Assembly: GCF_014635085.1 (NCBI RefSeq)
Contig: NZ_BMCH01000008.1
Span: 1-64,000, forward strand
Direction of reading: 5' to 3'
Origin: Asaia siamensis
Lineage (GTDB): Bacteria > Pseudomonadota > Alphaproteobacteria > Acetobacterales > Acetobacteraceae
DNA length: 64,000 nucleotides
Made by a program: the position numbers and the translations under genes. Below the pieces are notes generated by a model. That model was given only the letters and a program-made list of their open reading frames with translations, was not told where the DNA came from and made no database searches. Positions 9,107 through 18,377 of the stretch are shown here, piece by piece. How positions within the stretch are numbered: the first letter of the stretch is position 1; each line of letters starts with the position of its first letter.

Positions 9107-11125
9107 TCAGCTCGGGTTTGTCGGGCTTTTGGCCATATGGGGATCAGAATGGGACGGTGATCCGTTTTCGACATGTCCGGCCAGTGCGAGCAGAACCGTG
9201 CCCGCCTGGTCTCTCAATTCCAGGTGATACCAGTTCTGGCTGGGGCCCAGATCGACAATCTCGACGCGTTGCGTATCGGACTTGAGCGGACGCGCTTCAC
9301 TCCTGCCGTTATAGAGATTACTCAGGACCGCCTCTTTGCTGGCTGGGTTTGATACCGAGAAGACGAGGCGCAAGCTGTTCTCTCCTTCCTCCTGTAGCAG
9401 GACCACGCCGCTTGCGGGACGATGGAGGCGGTAAAAACCGTTTGGTCCGTAGATCTCGACCACACCCTCAGGCGCGCAGGCGAACAGGCTGATCGTGCCT
9501 GCGGGTACGGTCAGATGCTGGCTAGCCATGCCCGTCTGGCGAATGCGGAAGACGACACCTTGTCTGCCGGTATTACTGAAAGTGAGTTTTGTCGGATCAT
9601 CGGCATGAGTGGTGACGGCAAAGCGATAGGGCAGGGCGCGGCTCGGCCTCTGCCCCGTTTCCTGCACGGGCAGCCTTCCGTGTGACGGCACGAGCGGCGG
9701 CGGATGCGCGCAGGAAAGACGCGTCTGTGGCAGATAGTCGTCGGTATTGGGGAGCTCTGCCGACCATTCAGCGTCGGGTTTCGAAAAATCGAAGACGGAG
9801 GTCAGATCGCCACAGACAGCACGCCGCCAGGGGGTGATGGTGGGACATGCGACGCCAAAACGCTTTTCGAGAAATTGCAGGATCGAGGTGTGGTCGAATA
9901 CCTGCGAATTGACCCATCCCCCCTTTGTCCAGGGAGAGATGATCAGCGCAGGCACGCGCGGCCCGAGACCCACAGGCTCGCCATGATAGCTCTCACCTGC
10001 GGATGAAACAGTCGTGCTGCCTTGCCCCGCAAGCGCAGGGACAGGCGGTGGCACATGGTCGAAAAAGCCGTCATTCTCATCGTAATTCAGAATGAAGACT
10101 GTTTTGGCCCAGGTCTCGGGGTGACGGACGAAGATGTCGATGAGTTTCGAGATCAGATGCTCGCCAAAGCCGGGAGGGGCTTCGGGATGTTCCGACAGGG
10201 CAGCTGGCGGAACGATCCACGAAACCTGTGGCAGGGTGCCGCCTGCAACATCATGCTCGAAAGCATCCAGAAGGTAACGCCCTTCAAGCTCGTGCATGTT
10301 CTCCTTGTTCGAGCCGGGGGCGATGGCGCGGGCGTTCAGATAGCGCCAGTCGTTGCGGTCGAGGTTGCGGAACTGGCGGAACGAGGCGAGGGGGTTGTCG
10401 CCGAAATTGTCGTATTCCTGGTAGAATTTCCAGGTGACACCGGCCTCTTGCAGTCGTTCAGGGTAGGTCGTCCAGTCGAAAGGCGTGAATTTCGGGTTGT
10501 CATGGGCCATGTCGGCAGACCAGTTACCGTCATCGACATTCTCGACTGCCTGCTTGCCCGCTGAACCGACGGCGAGCCCGTTCGTGCCGGTGAAGAAATA
10601 GAGACGATTTGGATTGGTCGGCCCGAAGATCGAGGCGTGATAGGCGTCGCAGATCGTGAAGGCATCGGCCAGGGCATAGTAATAGGGAATTTCCTTGCGG
10701 GTGAAATACCCCATGGTCATGGGTGTCTTGTGCGGTACCCAGCTATCCCACTCATTCCATGCTGCCTGCGTGCCTTTCCAGCTATGGTCGAGGCTTTTCA
10801 GGCAGGCGGCAGAGGTATGCACAGTGTCGAAGAGGAAGGGCCAGATAGCCCGGCCCTTCTCGTCTTTTTGGGCAAAGACCGAACTGCCATCAGCCTGGCG
10901 TTCTGCCCGTGGGTCACCAAAGCCGCGCACACCGCGCAGCGTGCCGAAATAATGGTCGAAAGCCCGGTTTTCCTGCATCAGGATAACAACGTGCTTGACG
11001 TCCTTGATCGTGCCGGTTTCCCGATTGGCTGGAATGGCCAGAGCCTGTTTCAGGTTTTCAGGCAGCATGGCCCCAGCGAGGGCGGCAGCACCGAGATTGA
11101 GAAAATGCCGTCGGCTGGGTTTCAT
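9107..11125 (-). CDS. Tat-exported phosphocholine-specific phospholipase C
   Basis: A 672-residue protein with a twin-arginine signal (R5-R6 in SRRHFLNLGAAALAGAML). It has the bacterial phospholipase C / acid phosphatase fold signature: HVVILMQENRAFDHYFGTL near residue 45, NPNRLYFFTG, FILNYDENDGFFDHVPPP, and two C-terminal beta domains (residues about 500-650) usual for the PlcN/PlcH family. It hydrolyses phosphatidylcholine or related phospholipids in the periplasm or outside the cell, releasing phosphocholine. The gene starts 17 bp after the TonB receptor stop at 11143, so the two are probably one operon. Phosphate scavenging is the likely context. Confidence 0.88.
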   Translation of the reverse strand: MKPSRRHFLNLGAAALAGAMLPENLKQALAIPANRETGTIKDVKHVVILMQENRAFDHYFGTLRGVRGFGDPRAERQADGSSVFAQKDEKGRAIWPFLFDTVHTSAACLKSLDHSWKGTQAAWNEWDSWVPHKTPMTMGYFTRKEIPYYYALADAFTICDAYHASIFGPTNPNRLYFFTGTNGLAVGSAGKQAVENVDDGNWSADMAHDNPKFTPFDWTTYPERLQEAGVTWKFYQEYDNFGDNPLASFRQFRNLDRNDWRYLNARAIAPGSNKENMHELEGRYLLDAFEHDVAGGTLPQVSWIVPPAALSEHPEAPPGFGEHLISKLIDIFVRHPETWAKTVFILNYDENDGFFDHVPPPVPALAGQGSTTVSSAGESYHGEPVGLGPRVPALIISPWTKGGWVNSQVFDHTSILQFLEKRFGVACPTITPWRRAVCGDLTSVFDFSKPDAEWSAELPNTDDYLPQTRLSCAHPPPLVPSHGRLPVQETGQRPSRALPYRFAVTTHADDPTKLTFSNTGRQGVVFRIRQTGMASQHLTVPAGTISLFACAPEGVVEIYGPNGFYRLHRPASGVVLLQEEGENSLRLVFSVSNPASKEAVLSNLYNGRSEARPLKSDTQRVEIVDLGPSQNWYHLELRDQAGTVLLALAGHVENGSPSHSDPHMAKSPTNPS

Positions 11126-11142
11126 GCTGGCTGATCCGTCTC

Positions 11143-13539
11143 TCAGTTGAAATGCTTGCGGATGGTGAAGAATACCATGCGCGGGGCCGCGGCCTGAAGG
11201 GTCTGGAACGTGCCCGAGGGGTCGGAATTGATAAAGCCGTTGCTGCCCACTGTCGCGACATAGCGCTTGTCGAACAGGTTCGAGACATTGATCTGGGTAT
11301 CAAGCCCGCGCAGCCAGAAATTATGGCTCTTGAAGCGGTAGCCGAGATTCAGGTTGAACACGTCGTTGGCCGGCACATAGGCGTCGTTCGTATAGGTGTA
11401 GTAGCGACGATCCTGGATCTGCATAAGGACGTTGCCCCAGATCTGGCCGTCGTCATAGCCGAGCTGCAGATTGGCGAGGTTGCGCGGCATACCGACCACG
11501 TTCTTGCCCTTGATTGCGGCGGAAACCGTACCATTCGCCATCACATCGTCCTGATAGAAGGAGTTGTTGAAGGCATAGGAAGCGAAGATCGACCAGTTTG
11601 GAGCAAACTGCCAGTTCACGGCAGTGTCGATGCCACGGGAGATGACCCCACCGACATTCGAGAGAACCGAGGCATTGCCCTGAATGCCCACGCCCTGCGT
11701 CACCGAAAGAAGGCGGTTTTCGAACTGAACGTAATAGCCGGTCACCGTCGCCTGGAAGGTTTTGGTATGATAGCGATAGCCAAGTTCCTCGGTATTCGAC
11801 ATTTCAGGCTTCAGACGCCCCTGCAGCGCCTGGAATCCTGCCACCGTGGTCGAGAACGGCCCGGATGTCTGGGCGCTGTCAAAGGCCGCCATATTGCGGC
11901 TGTAATCGAGGAAGATCTCGTGATTATGGTTGAAGCGATAATTTGCGCCAACCTGCGGCAGGAAGCCATTGCTGGCATTCAGCGATCCTGACGGATAGGC
12001 CGTGGCGACAGGTGTGCCGAGATAATTGCCGTTCATGGCGCGCGCCGTATTGTCAACGATCAGCGACTTGAAGCCGTAATTGACCTTCAGCTTTGGCGTG
12101 ATTTTCCAGGTATCGCCCAGATGCACCTGATAGGTCTTGGTGTTGAAGGCGCTCTGCCACTGCGTGGCAAAGGCGTTGTCGCGATACCAGTGGATGGAAG
12201 AGGGCGATCCGTCGAGCGCGAGGGGATAGAAGCGGCGTGCCTGATTGAAATTGTTGTTCTCGAACCAGAAACCACCCTCAATGCTGTGATTGGCAATCTT
12301 GTAGGTCAGGCTGCCGATAAACCCGGCACGGTGGATGTCGTATTCTGTTGTGCGTGTGGAGAGGGGTGACCCTCCCAGCTGGGCCGGTGTGGCGGTGTAA
12401 GGCGTGACCCATACACCTTCGCCGGTATTCGTATGGCCATAGCCCATGACATAACCTGAGAGGCGATTATTGACCCGGAAATCGAGCTTGCCATAGCCCA
12501 GCGCGTCTTCGCGCAGGCCACCTGCGTTATAATAAACGGTATCTTGGTTTTCGATTCCCTTGGGGAAGGCAGTCCCGTTCTGATAGGCATAGGCAATCTG
12601 CTTGGCGAGGGCATAATTGCCGGTGATATTGTCCAGATTATAGCCATAGGTCTTGATCTGGGAGAGGGAGAGATCCTGATAGTCGTTTTCAGCGCGCTTG
12701 GACCAGTCGCCGAACACGGTCAGTTTTAGATGTTCGCCCAGAGGCTGGACGAATTTGGCGTTGGCCTGATCCTGGCGCTGAACGCCATCGCCCTTCCACT
12801 TGTTCGCATCCTGATGATTGTAGGAAACGTAGAACTTGCCGCCCCCCTTGAGCAGGCCGCTATTGATACGCGCGAAGGTGCGCCATGTTGACGCCGAGCC
12901 GATCGTACCGCTCACATCGGCACCGGATTTGTCGGAGGGGTCGATCGAGGTGAATTGCAGTGCACCGCCAAGGTCGTTCGAGGCGGCAACGCCGACTGCA
13001 CCTGCGCCCTGGGTCAGGGTTGCAGGGCCATTGTTTTCCGTCTGGAGAGCACGCCCGATCGAAAGACCGTTATCATTGCCATAGGCCAGATTGCCCAGCG
13101 GCACGCCGTCGAAGGTGAAGCCGAGACGGCTCTGATCGAAACCGCGGATGATGATCTGCTGTGACCATTCATAGGAACCCAGCGGGTCTGATGAGGTGAA
13201 CATCACACCGGGCAGTTTCGAGAGCGCCTTGAAGGGGCTGGTGCCGGGTGTGTATTCCTGAATGGCCGTGCGCGAGATCGTCTGTGTTTCGCGAGCCTGA
13301 CCGGCGCCGAGCACGATGATCGACTCAGGGGTCTTGGCATCGACAGCGTTCGAGCGCGCCTTTGTCCTGTCTTTCTGGCGGACCGGCTTTTTGTCTGTCG
13401 CATGACTGGTTGTCTTGCCAGTGACGGAAGCTTTCTGACTTGGGGCGCTATCCTGAGCATGAGCCCTGTTCGTCGCATGTCCGGCAATCAGCAGCGCCGG
13501 AAGGCTGGCGGAAAGAACAAGGCTAAGTCTGAGTTTCAT
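11143..13539 (-). CDS. TonB-dependent receptor co-transcribed with phospholipase C
   Basis: A 798-residue outer-membrane receptor. It has a signal peptide (residues 1-29), a long lysine-rich linker to about residue 70, a plug with IIIRGFDQSRLGFTFDGVPL, a beta-barrel ending in FFTIRKHFN, and the SNLFDKRYVATVG motif typical of the last strands. In place of the usual plug-end motif it has AVGVAASNDLGGALQFTSID, a pattern shared with the receptor at 46020-48521, so the two may be paralogues. The substrate is unknown. The downstream phospholipase and upstream PHO-like repeats suggest a phosphorus-containing compound, but this is an inference. Confidence 0.85.
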   Translation of the reverse strand: MKLRLSLVLSASLPALLIAGHATNRAHAQDSAPSQKASVTGKTTSHATDKKPVRQKDRTKARSNAVDAKTPESIIVLGAGQARETQTISRTAIQEYTPGTSPFKALSKLPGVMFTSSDPLGSYEWSQQIIIRGFDQSRLGFTFDGVPLGNLAYGNDNGLSIGRALQTENNGPATLTQGAGAVGVAASNDLGGALQFTSIDPSDKSGADVSGTIGSASTWRTFARINSGLLKGGGKFYVSYNHQDANKWKGDGVQRQDQANAKFVQPLGEHLKLTVFGDWSKRAENDYQDLSLSQIKTYGYNLDNITGNYALAKQIAYAYQNGTAFPKGIENQDTVYYNAGGLREDALGYGKLDFRVNNRLSGYVMGYGHTNTGEGVWVTPYTATPAQLGGSPLSTRTTEYDIHRAGFIGSLTYKIANHSIEGGFWFENNNFNQARRFYPLALDGSPSSIHWYRDNAFATQWQSAFNTKTYQVHLGDTWKITPKLKVNYGFKSLIVDNTARAMNGNYLGTPVATAYPSGSLNASNGFLPQVGANYRFNHNHEIFLDYSRNMAAFDSAQTSGPFSTTVAGFQALQGRLKPEMSNTEELGYRYHTKTFQATVTGYYVQFENRLLSVTQGVGIQGNASVLSNVGGVISRGIDTAVNWQFAPNWSIFASYAFNNSFYQDDVMANGTVSAAIKGKNVVGMPRNLANLQLGYDDGQIWGNVLMQIQDRRYYTYTNDAYVPANDVFNLNLGYRFKSHNFWLRGLDTQINVSNLFDKRYVATVGSNGFINSDPSGTFQTLQAAAPRMVFFTIRKHFN

Positions 13540-13641
13540 CGATTGGGGCCGTTTCGCTTCGTGATCGAATTACGGGCAGTAAATATCGACATAATCTGTT
13601 ATGCAGTATTATGGTTTTATTAAATCGTTACCGAAATAAAA

Positions 13642-13670
13642 GAGTCATATTGCTGTCATTGTTCTGTCTT
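13642..13670 (+). promoter_or_regulatory. Candidate PhoB-binding repeats (PHO box-like)
   Basis: Three 7-base units in an exact 11-base period: GAGTCAT (13642-13648), CTGTCAT (13653-13659) and CTGTCTT (13664-13670). The PHO box is CTGTCAT-type heptamers every 11 bases. The site is about 103-131 bp upstream of the receptor/phospholipase operon but runs on the opposite strand from the usual activating orientation, which lowers confidence. Confidence 0.45.
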
Positions 13671-13722
13671 TTACCGCTCTCACGAACCGCGGCGGATTGT
13701 GTGACGCAATTGCCCGGATGAT

Positions 13723-14136
13723 CTATGGACGAGACCGTCTTCTCACTACGGAAATAGCGCTTGCGAGCTCCATCAGAATGATACCGGCGAGATAGGCCGC
13801 CATATCGTACCAGGAGAAGACATGTCCGAGCAGAAAGCCACCAGCGGCAGTTCTTCTCAGGGTATCCAAAGGTGCGATATGGACCAGTTTGAGTGTCTCA
13901 CTCGCAAAACAGCCGAACATGGCGAGCGTCAGTCGCGACAACCGTCTGTCGCCCCCCACGACGAAGGCGGCGAGGCACCAGAAAAGCGCGCCCCATAAGA
14001 CCGAGCCGCTCCATTTTCTCGCAAACGGATCAAGCCCCAGAGGGGCAAGGCGGCAGACAAGACCCGCCGCGATAATCATGCCCGTCGTCAGGATGAGACG
14101 CGTTCGGCCCAATTTGTTGTGTCGGCGTCGTTTCAT
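13723..14136 (-). CDS. DUF2809 small membrane protein
   Basis: A 137-residue protein with four hydrophobic segments, preceded by a basic N-terminus. It matches the DUF2809 pattern: the GLVCRL start, FWCLAAFVVGG, the SETLKL core and the C-terminal LLGHVFSWYDMAAYLAGIIL. Function is unknown for the family; it is an inner-membrane protein. Its ATG overlaps the stop of the DUF817 gene by four bases, so the two are translationally coupled and probably work together. Confidence 0.7.
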   Translation of the reverse strand: MKRRRHNKLGRTRLILTTGMIIAAGLVCRLAPLGLDPFARKWSGSVLWGALFWCLAAFVVGGDRRLSRLTLAMFGCFASETLKLVHIAPLDTLRRTAAGGFLLGHVFSWYDMAAYLAGIILMELASAISVVRRRSRP

Positions 14137-14987
14137 GCTCTGTCAGCGGCCGCCCTGTCGGGGCGGAGGAGCAGGGTGACGGTAATGAAAGCCACATAGA
14201 GCAGCAGGTACCATGAAACCAGTTTCTGCGGATGCACCACCCAGGTGAAGTGCCGATGGGCATAAAGCCAGGTGCCGGTAAACGTGCCGATATTTTCTGC
14301 AACCCAGAGGGCGATGCTTGAAAAGAAGGCTGCCAGTGGCAGTCTCATGCGCCAGAAATGCGTGCCCACGATACGATAGCGTATCCAGCAGCGGCCATAG
14401 AGAACAAGCGTGGCCAGAACCAGCCCCCAGCGCAGATCGGGCAGGAAATGATGCGTGAAGAAATTGGCGTAGATGGCAAGCGCCAGTGTCAGGGAGAGAG
14501 CGAAGCGCGGATAGGGCACGAAGCTCATGTCGAAGACCCTGATGACGCGCGCCATATAACTGCCGACCGAGGCATACATGAAACCGGAAAACAGCGGGAC
14601 ATGCATGAGCTTGAAAAAACCGGGCTCGGGATAGGCCCATGACCCCGCAGATACCTTGAACCACTCCATGGCGGTGCCGGTCAGATGAAAGACCAGGATG
14701 ATCATGGCCTCCTGTCGCGTCTCGAGACCGCACAGCAGAAACAGGGCCTGTGTCACCAGAGCGAAGATGAACAGCGCATCATAGCGATGTATCGGCCAAT
14801 GCGGCGACCAGAGATAATGCGAGGCGAGAATGGCCCCCAGAAGGAGCCCGCCGAAAAGACAGGCCCATCCCTGTTTGAGCACGAAGAGCACAAACATGCC
14901 CCAGAACCCGTGCAGATAGCGCCTGACCCAGCGCCCCAGCCTGTCTTCCAGGCTGGTTTGGGTCGAGTGCGTTTCGGTGGCGGGCAT
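14133..14987 (-). CDS. DUF817 integral membrane protein
   Basis: A 284-residue protein with about eight membrane segments. The conserved DUF817 landmarks are visible: GLETRQEAMIILVFHLTGTA, the MEWFKVSAGSWAYPEP core, GFMYASVGSYMARV and the C-terminal HPQKLVSWYLLLYV. The family has no assigned reaction. The gene is the first of a two-gene unit with the DUF2809 gene. It begins 81 bp downstream of the end of the heme receptor gene, with a hairpin between them. Confidence 0.82.
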   Translation of the reverse strand: MPATETHSTQTSLEDRLGRWVRRYLHGFWGMFVLFVLKQGWACLFGGLLLGAILASHYLWSPHWPIHRYDALFIFALVTQALFLLCGLETRQEAMIILVFHLTGTAMEWFKVSAGSWAYPEPGFFKLMHVPLFSGFMYASVGSYMARVIRVFDMSFVPYPRFALSLTLALAIYANFFTHHFLPDLRWGLVLATLVLYGRCWIRYRIVGTHFWRMRLPLAAFFSSIALWVAENIGTFTGTWLYAHRHFTWVVHPQKLVSWYLLLYVAFITVTLLLRPDRAAADRA

Positions 14988-15028
14988 GAGAGTGGATCCT
15001 TGCTTTTTGATCCGCTCCTGCCGCAGCC

Positions 15029-15050
15029 CGTGCCCCTATACAAGGGCACG
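15029..15050 (-). terminator. Hairpin after the heme receptor gene
   Basis: A 7-bp perfect stem (CGTGCCC / GGGCACG) with an 8-base loop lies 19 bases beyond the stop of the receptor gene at 15069. No T run follows on the minus strand, so its terminator role is tentative. Confidence 0.35.
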
Positions 15051-15068
15051 TAACGTTACTGTGACAGA

Positions 15069-17285
15069 TCAGCGCGACAGAGCGAAGCTCAGACCGCCCA
15101 TAACCGTGAGTCCCTGGTTCGGGATGGTCGAGATGGCGCTGGTGTAGTAGCGGCGATTGGTCACGTTATCCGCATTGACGAACATCTGGATCTGTTTGGT
15201 GAGCTGGTAGGACCCGAACAGATCGAACACCACATAACCCCCCTGCTTGGGGTATAGCGCTGTTGCGCTCGATGGGCGTCCGAGCGTCTGGGTGGCTGCA
15301 CGGATGCGGCCGCCGATGGAAAGCTTGTTGTCGAGCAGATGCACACCGACCGTGCCCGCCAGAACCGAGCGCGGTGGCGTGGTCAGGAGCGCGCCAAACC
15401 CGGTGTAATCGGCATAGGGCAGCTTGGTCGTGGTGTTGGTGTAGGACAGGGTCGCGAAGACGAAGCGGTTGTCGTATTTCGCCTGGCCTTCAAAACCATG
15501 GGTTAAGGTATTGCCAGCCATATTCTGGTAGAAATAGCCGTATGTCGGAATATAGGACCCTGCGGCCGGGCGACCGATCACGCGGGTCTGGGCGATGTAA
15601 TTCTTGATGCGTGTATCGAAATAGTCGCCGTCGAATTCGACCTTGTCTCCATCCATCAGCACGTCACGATAATGCAGCTTGGCGCCGAGTTCCCAGCCAT
15701 AGGTCTGCTCAGGGGCGAGATTCGGGTTGGGGATGAAATTCAGGAAGCTGAGCCCGGGATGTGAGCTGGCCATGAACAGCTCGGTCATGGCAGGCGGGCG
15801 GAAACCAAGGCCGTAGCTGCCATAGAGCTGAAGCCCGTGTACCGGTGTGACGGCCAGGGTCACTTTCGGATTGACCGCATCCGAACCGCTCGATCTGTGG
15901 AAGGCACCGGCTGCGACGGAGGTGAAGCCCGAGGCGAGATTCACGCCGCTGCCCGATGCGTGATAGCTGTCATAGCGCAGGGCACCGGTCAGCTGGACGA
16001 TCTTCCAGTTAAGTGCGAGCTGCGTGAAGGCGCTGCCGACGCCACGTCCGCCCGAAGGGGTCGATCCGGCATAGCCTGTCTGGTCCTTAGTATCGACCTT
16101 GTCGTGATAATACTCGCCACCGTAATTCAGTGAGGCAAGAACCGGACCAAGACCGAACTGCGACGTGTTATCGGCCTCGAAGCCGAGTGTCGTCAGATTG
16201 TATTTGGTCATGTTGGCCGCAGCGATGGTGAGCGCGCGATAGGAAGGCATCGCGTTATCCTGCCCCGTGGAGACGACATAGCCCTTGACGTGCAGGGCAA
16301 CGAGCTTGTTGTCGTGCGGGGTAAAACGATATTCGATATTACCCTGGTTGTTCTGGATCTTGTTGGCGCCTGCAATGCCCTCGGTGCCCTGACCGAACTG
16401 GTTATGATAGATCACCGTGCCGAGCGTCAGGCTCTGATCCATGCCGGGCTTGATATCGATCTTGAACAGACCCGACTGCATGCGCTGATAGGTGTCAGGA
16501 ATGCGGGTGCCTGCACCATCTTCGTAATTGCCGGAGCTGCGCATGCTGAAGGCGGCGGCAATACCGAGCCAGGGGCGTACACGCACGCCGGCGCCGACCA
16601 TGCCCGACCCGTCATAATTGTTTGAGCCGCCGAGCGCGCGCGCCATCACACCATAGCGCTTGCCTGAGTCGACGATGTCGTCCACGCCGAGCGTATGCAT
16701 GTTCACCACACCGGCGATGGCGCCTGCACCATCAGCCGTCGCAACGGTGCCGCGTGACACATCGAGCCCAGCCAGCAGGGCGGGATCGACATAGACGCTG
16801 CCATTGGCGCCATGGCTGCTTGTCTGGAAATCCTGCCTCGCGCCATCGACCATCACGTTCACGCGGCCAAAATCCTGCATGCCACGGATGGAAATGGCGA
16901 GGGACGGAGAGCCGTCATTCTCGAAATACACGCCAGGCAGCCCGGTCAGGACCATATAGGGCTCGGTCGGATTGACGCGCAGCATGTCCTTGCGGGTCAG
17001 TGTGGCGCTTGCCTGGGGCACGACCAGATCGTTGTCGCCATGCACCTTGACGCTGGGAAGCGCGATATCACCCGATGATGACCTGCCTGTGCTTGTCGCC
17101 TGTTTCCGTACCGCCCCGGCAGGTTTTGTCGTGCCTGTCGTGCTGCTGCTGGAGGCGCTGCGTTGTCCTGCCTTGGTCTGGTCCTGGATGCCTGTGTCAC
17201 GATCCTGAGCCTGCGCAGGCCCGGTAAGGAGGGTGATCATGGCAAGCGCGGAAGACAGGGAAAGCACCTGGCGGGTTGAGATCAT
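15069..17285 (-). CDS. TonB-dependent heme/hemoglobin-type receptor
   Basis: A 738-residue outer-membrane receptor with a signal peptide (residues 1-26) and a low-complexity S/T-rich linker. The plug has ISIRGMQDFGRVNVMVDGAR and TVATADGAGAIAGVVNMHTL. The barrel contains GFRPPAMTELF followed by IPNPNLAPEQTYGWELG, equivalent to the FRAP and NPNL boxes of the hemoglobin/heme receptor family. It is divergent from hmuTUV across a 159-bp region with a Fur-like site. It brings heme across the outer membrane for HmuT; heme as substrate is inferred from motif and context together. Confidence 0.85.
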   Translation of the reverse strand: MISTRQVLSLSSALAMITLLTGPAQAQDRDTGIQDQTKAGQRSASSSSTTGTTKPAGAVRKQATSTGRSSSGDIALPSVKVHGDNDLVVPQASATLTRKDMLRVNPTEPYMVLTGLPGVYFENDGSPSLAISIRGMQDFGRVNVMVDGARQDFQTSSHGANGSVYVDPALLAGLDVSRGTVATADGAGAIAGVVNMHTLGVDDIVDSGKRYGVMARALGGSNNYDGSGMVGAGVRVRPWLGIAAAFSMRSSGNYEDGAGTRIPDTYQRMQSGLFKIDIKPGMDQSLTLGTVIYHNQFGQGTEGIAGANKIQNNQGNIEYRFTPHDNKLVALHVKGYVVSTGQDNAMPSYRALTIAAANMTKYNLTTLGFEADNTSQFGLGPVLASLNYGGEYYHDKVDTKDQTGYAGSTPSGGRGVGSAFTQLALNWKIVQLTGALRYDSYHASGSGVNLASGFTSVAAGAFHRSSGSDAVNPKVTLAVTPVHGLQLYGSYGLGFRPPAMTELFMASSHPGLSFLNFIPNPNLAPEQTYGWELGAKLHYRDVLMDGDKVEFDGDYFDTRIKNYIAQTRVIGRPAAGSYIPTYGYFYQNMAGNTLTHGFEGQAKYDNRFVFATLSYTNTTTKLPYADYTGFGALLTTPPRSVLAGTVGVHLLDNKLSIGGRIRAATQTLGRPSSATALYPKQGGYVVFDLFGSYQLTKQIQMFVNADNVTNRRYYTSAISTIPNQGLTVMGGLSFALSR

Positions 17286-17330
17286 CAGTTCGGCCCTACG
17301 AAACGTTAATGGAACGGTGCGAGTGATTAT

Positions 17331-17345
17331 TGAGAATGACTCTCA
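17331..17345. promoter_or_regulatory. Fur-box-like operator between heme receptor and hmuT
   Basis: TGAGAATGACTCTCA has 7-1-7 symmetry with six of seven pairs matching, the core layout of Fur sites. It lies 45 bp upstream of the receptor start and 100 bp upstream of hmuT, so it could control both directions in response to iron. Confidence 0.6.
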
Positions 17346-17444
17346 CTTGCAAGGTGTAAAAACTTCCTTTAAAGCTCCGCCGCGTCAGGTGAGGGAAAGA
17401 GGCAACAGCCAGCGACCCATGACAGCAGGGATGAGGGAGGGCTC

Positions 17445-18377
17445 ATGAGCATCAGATTGTTCAGTCGGCGTCAGTTCGGGCTTTCCGCCCTTGCAACCGG
17501 CGTGACGAGCGCAGCCGCGCGTTCGGCCCGGGCGGGGGAAAAACGCAGTGTCCAGATCGAGGATTGCCGCGGCAGGCGGGTCACGCTGGGGTCGATGCAG
17601 CGCATTGTCTCGATTGGCGGCACGATTACCGAGACGCTCTATGCCCTTGGTGCCGCAGATCGCATTATCGGGGTCGACATCACCTCGACCTATCCTGTGT
17701 CGGCCCTGCGCGAGAAGAGATCGGTCGGCTATATGCGCCAGCTTTCTTCCGAGGGTATTCTGTCGCTCAAGCCCGACCTTGTTCTAGCGATGAATGACTC
17801 GGGTCCGGCGAATGCGATCGATCAGGTGATGGAATCTTCCACCCCGATCGTGATGGTCGATGCAACGCCATCGCTCGACGGTGTGCGCAACCGCATGCTC
17901 ACACTCTCCCGCATTATCGGGGAAGAGGAAAAGGGCGCGGCAATGGTCGTGCGCTTTGACAACCAGCTGCGCACACTCAGGGCTTGGACAGAACTCCACC
18001 CCAAAAAGGCGCGTGTCCTGTTCGTCATGCGTGTGGTGAACGGGCGTCCGATGGCGGCAGGCACGGGTACCGCCGCCGATGCCATCATTGCCCTTGCCGG
18101 CGCCACAAATGCCGGTGCGGACATGAAGGGCTACAAGGCGCTCGAGCGCGAGGCTCTGATTGCCCTCAAGCCGGATGTGATCCTGATGATGAGCCAGGGT
18201 GGGCAGGCCATGCGCGATGCGCTTCTCGCCGATGAGGCTGTCATGCTGACTCCAGCCGGGCAGAAGAAAGCCATCATCGATATGGAAGGCGAAAAGCTGC
18301 TTGGCTTTGGCCCACGTACGGCAGAAGCTGCGCTCGAACTTGCGCAGCAGATCGTGAGCCATACCCAGCCTGCATGA
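17445..18377 (+). CDS. hmuT: Heme ABC transporter periplasmic binding protein HmuT
   Basis: A 310-residue protein with a twin-arginine-like signal (SRRQFGLSAL, arginines 8-9). It has the class III binding-protein fold: RIVSIGGTITETLYALGAAD, GYMRQLSSEGILSLKPDLVL, and GTGTAADAIIALAGATNAG. These are the hemin-binding HmuT/ShuT landmarks; it hands heme to HmuUV in the inner membrane. GAGGGAGGG lies just upstream of the ATG. Its stop overlaps the hmuU start (ATGA). It is the first gene of hmuTUV plus the heme monooxygenase. Confidence 0.88.
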   Translation: MSIRLFSRRQFGLSALATGVTSAAARSARAGEKRSVQIEDCRGRRVTLGSMQRIVSIGGTITETLYALGAADRIIGVDITSTYPVSALREKRSVGYMRQLSSEGILSLKPDLVLAMNDSGPANAIDQVMESSTPIVMVDATPSLDGVRNRMLTLSRIIGEEEKGAAMVVRFDNQLRTLRAWTELHPKKARVLFVMRVVNGRPMAAGTGTAADAIIALAGATNAGADMKGYKALEREALIALKPDVILMMSQGGQAMRDALLADEAVMLTPAGQKKAIIDMEGEKLLGFGPRTAEAALELAQQIVSHTQPA

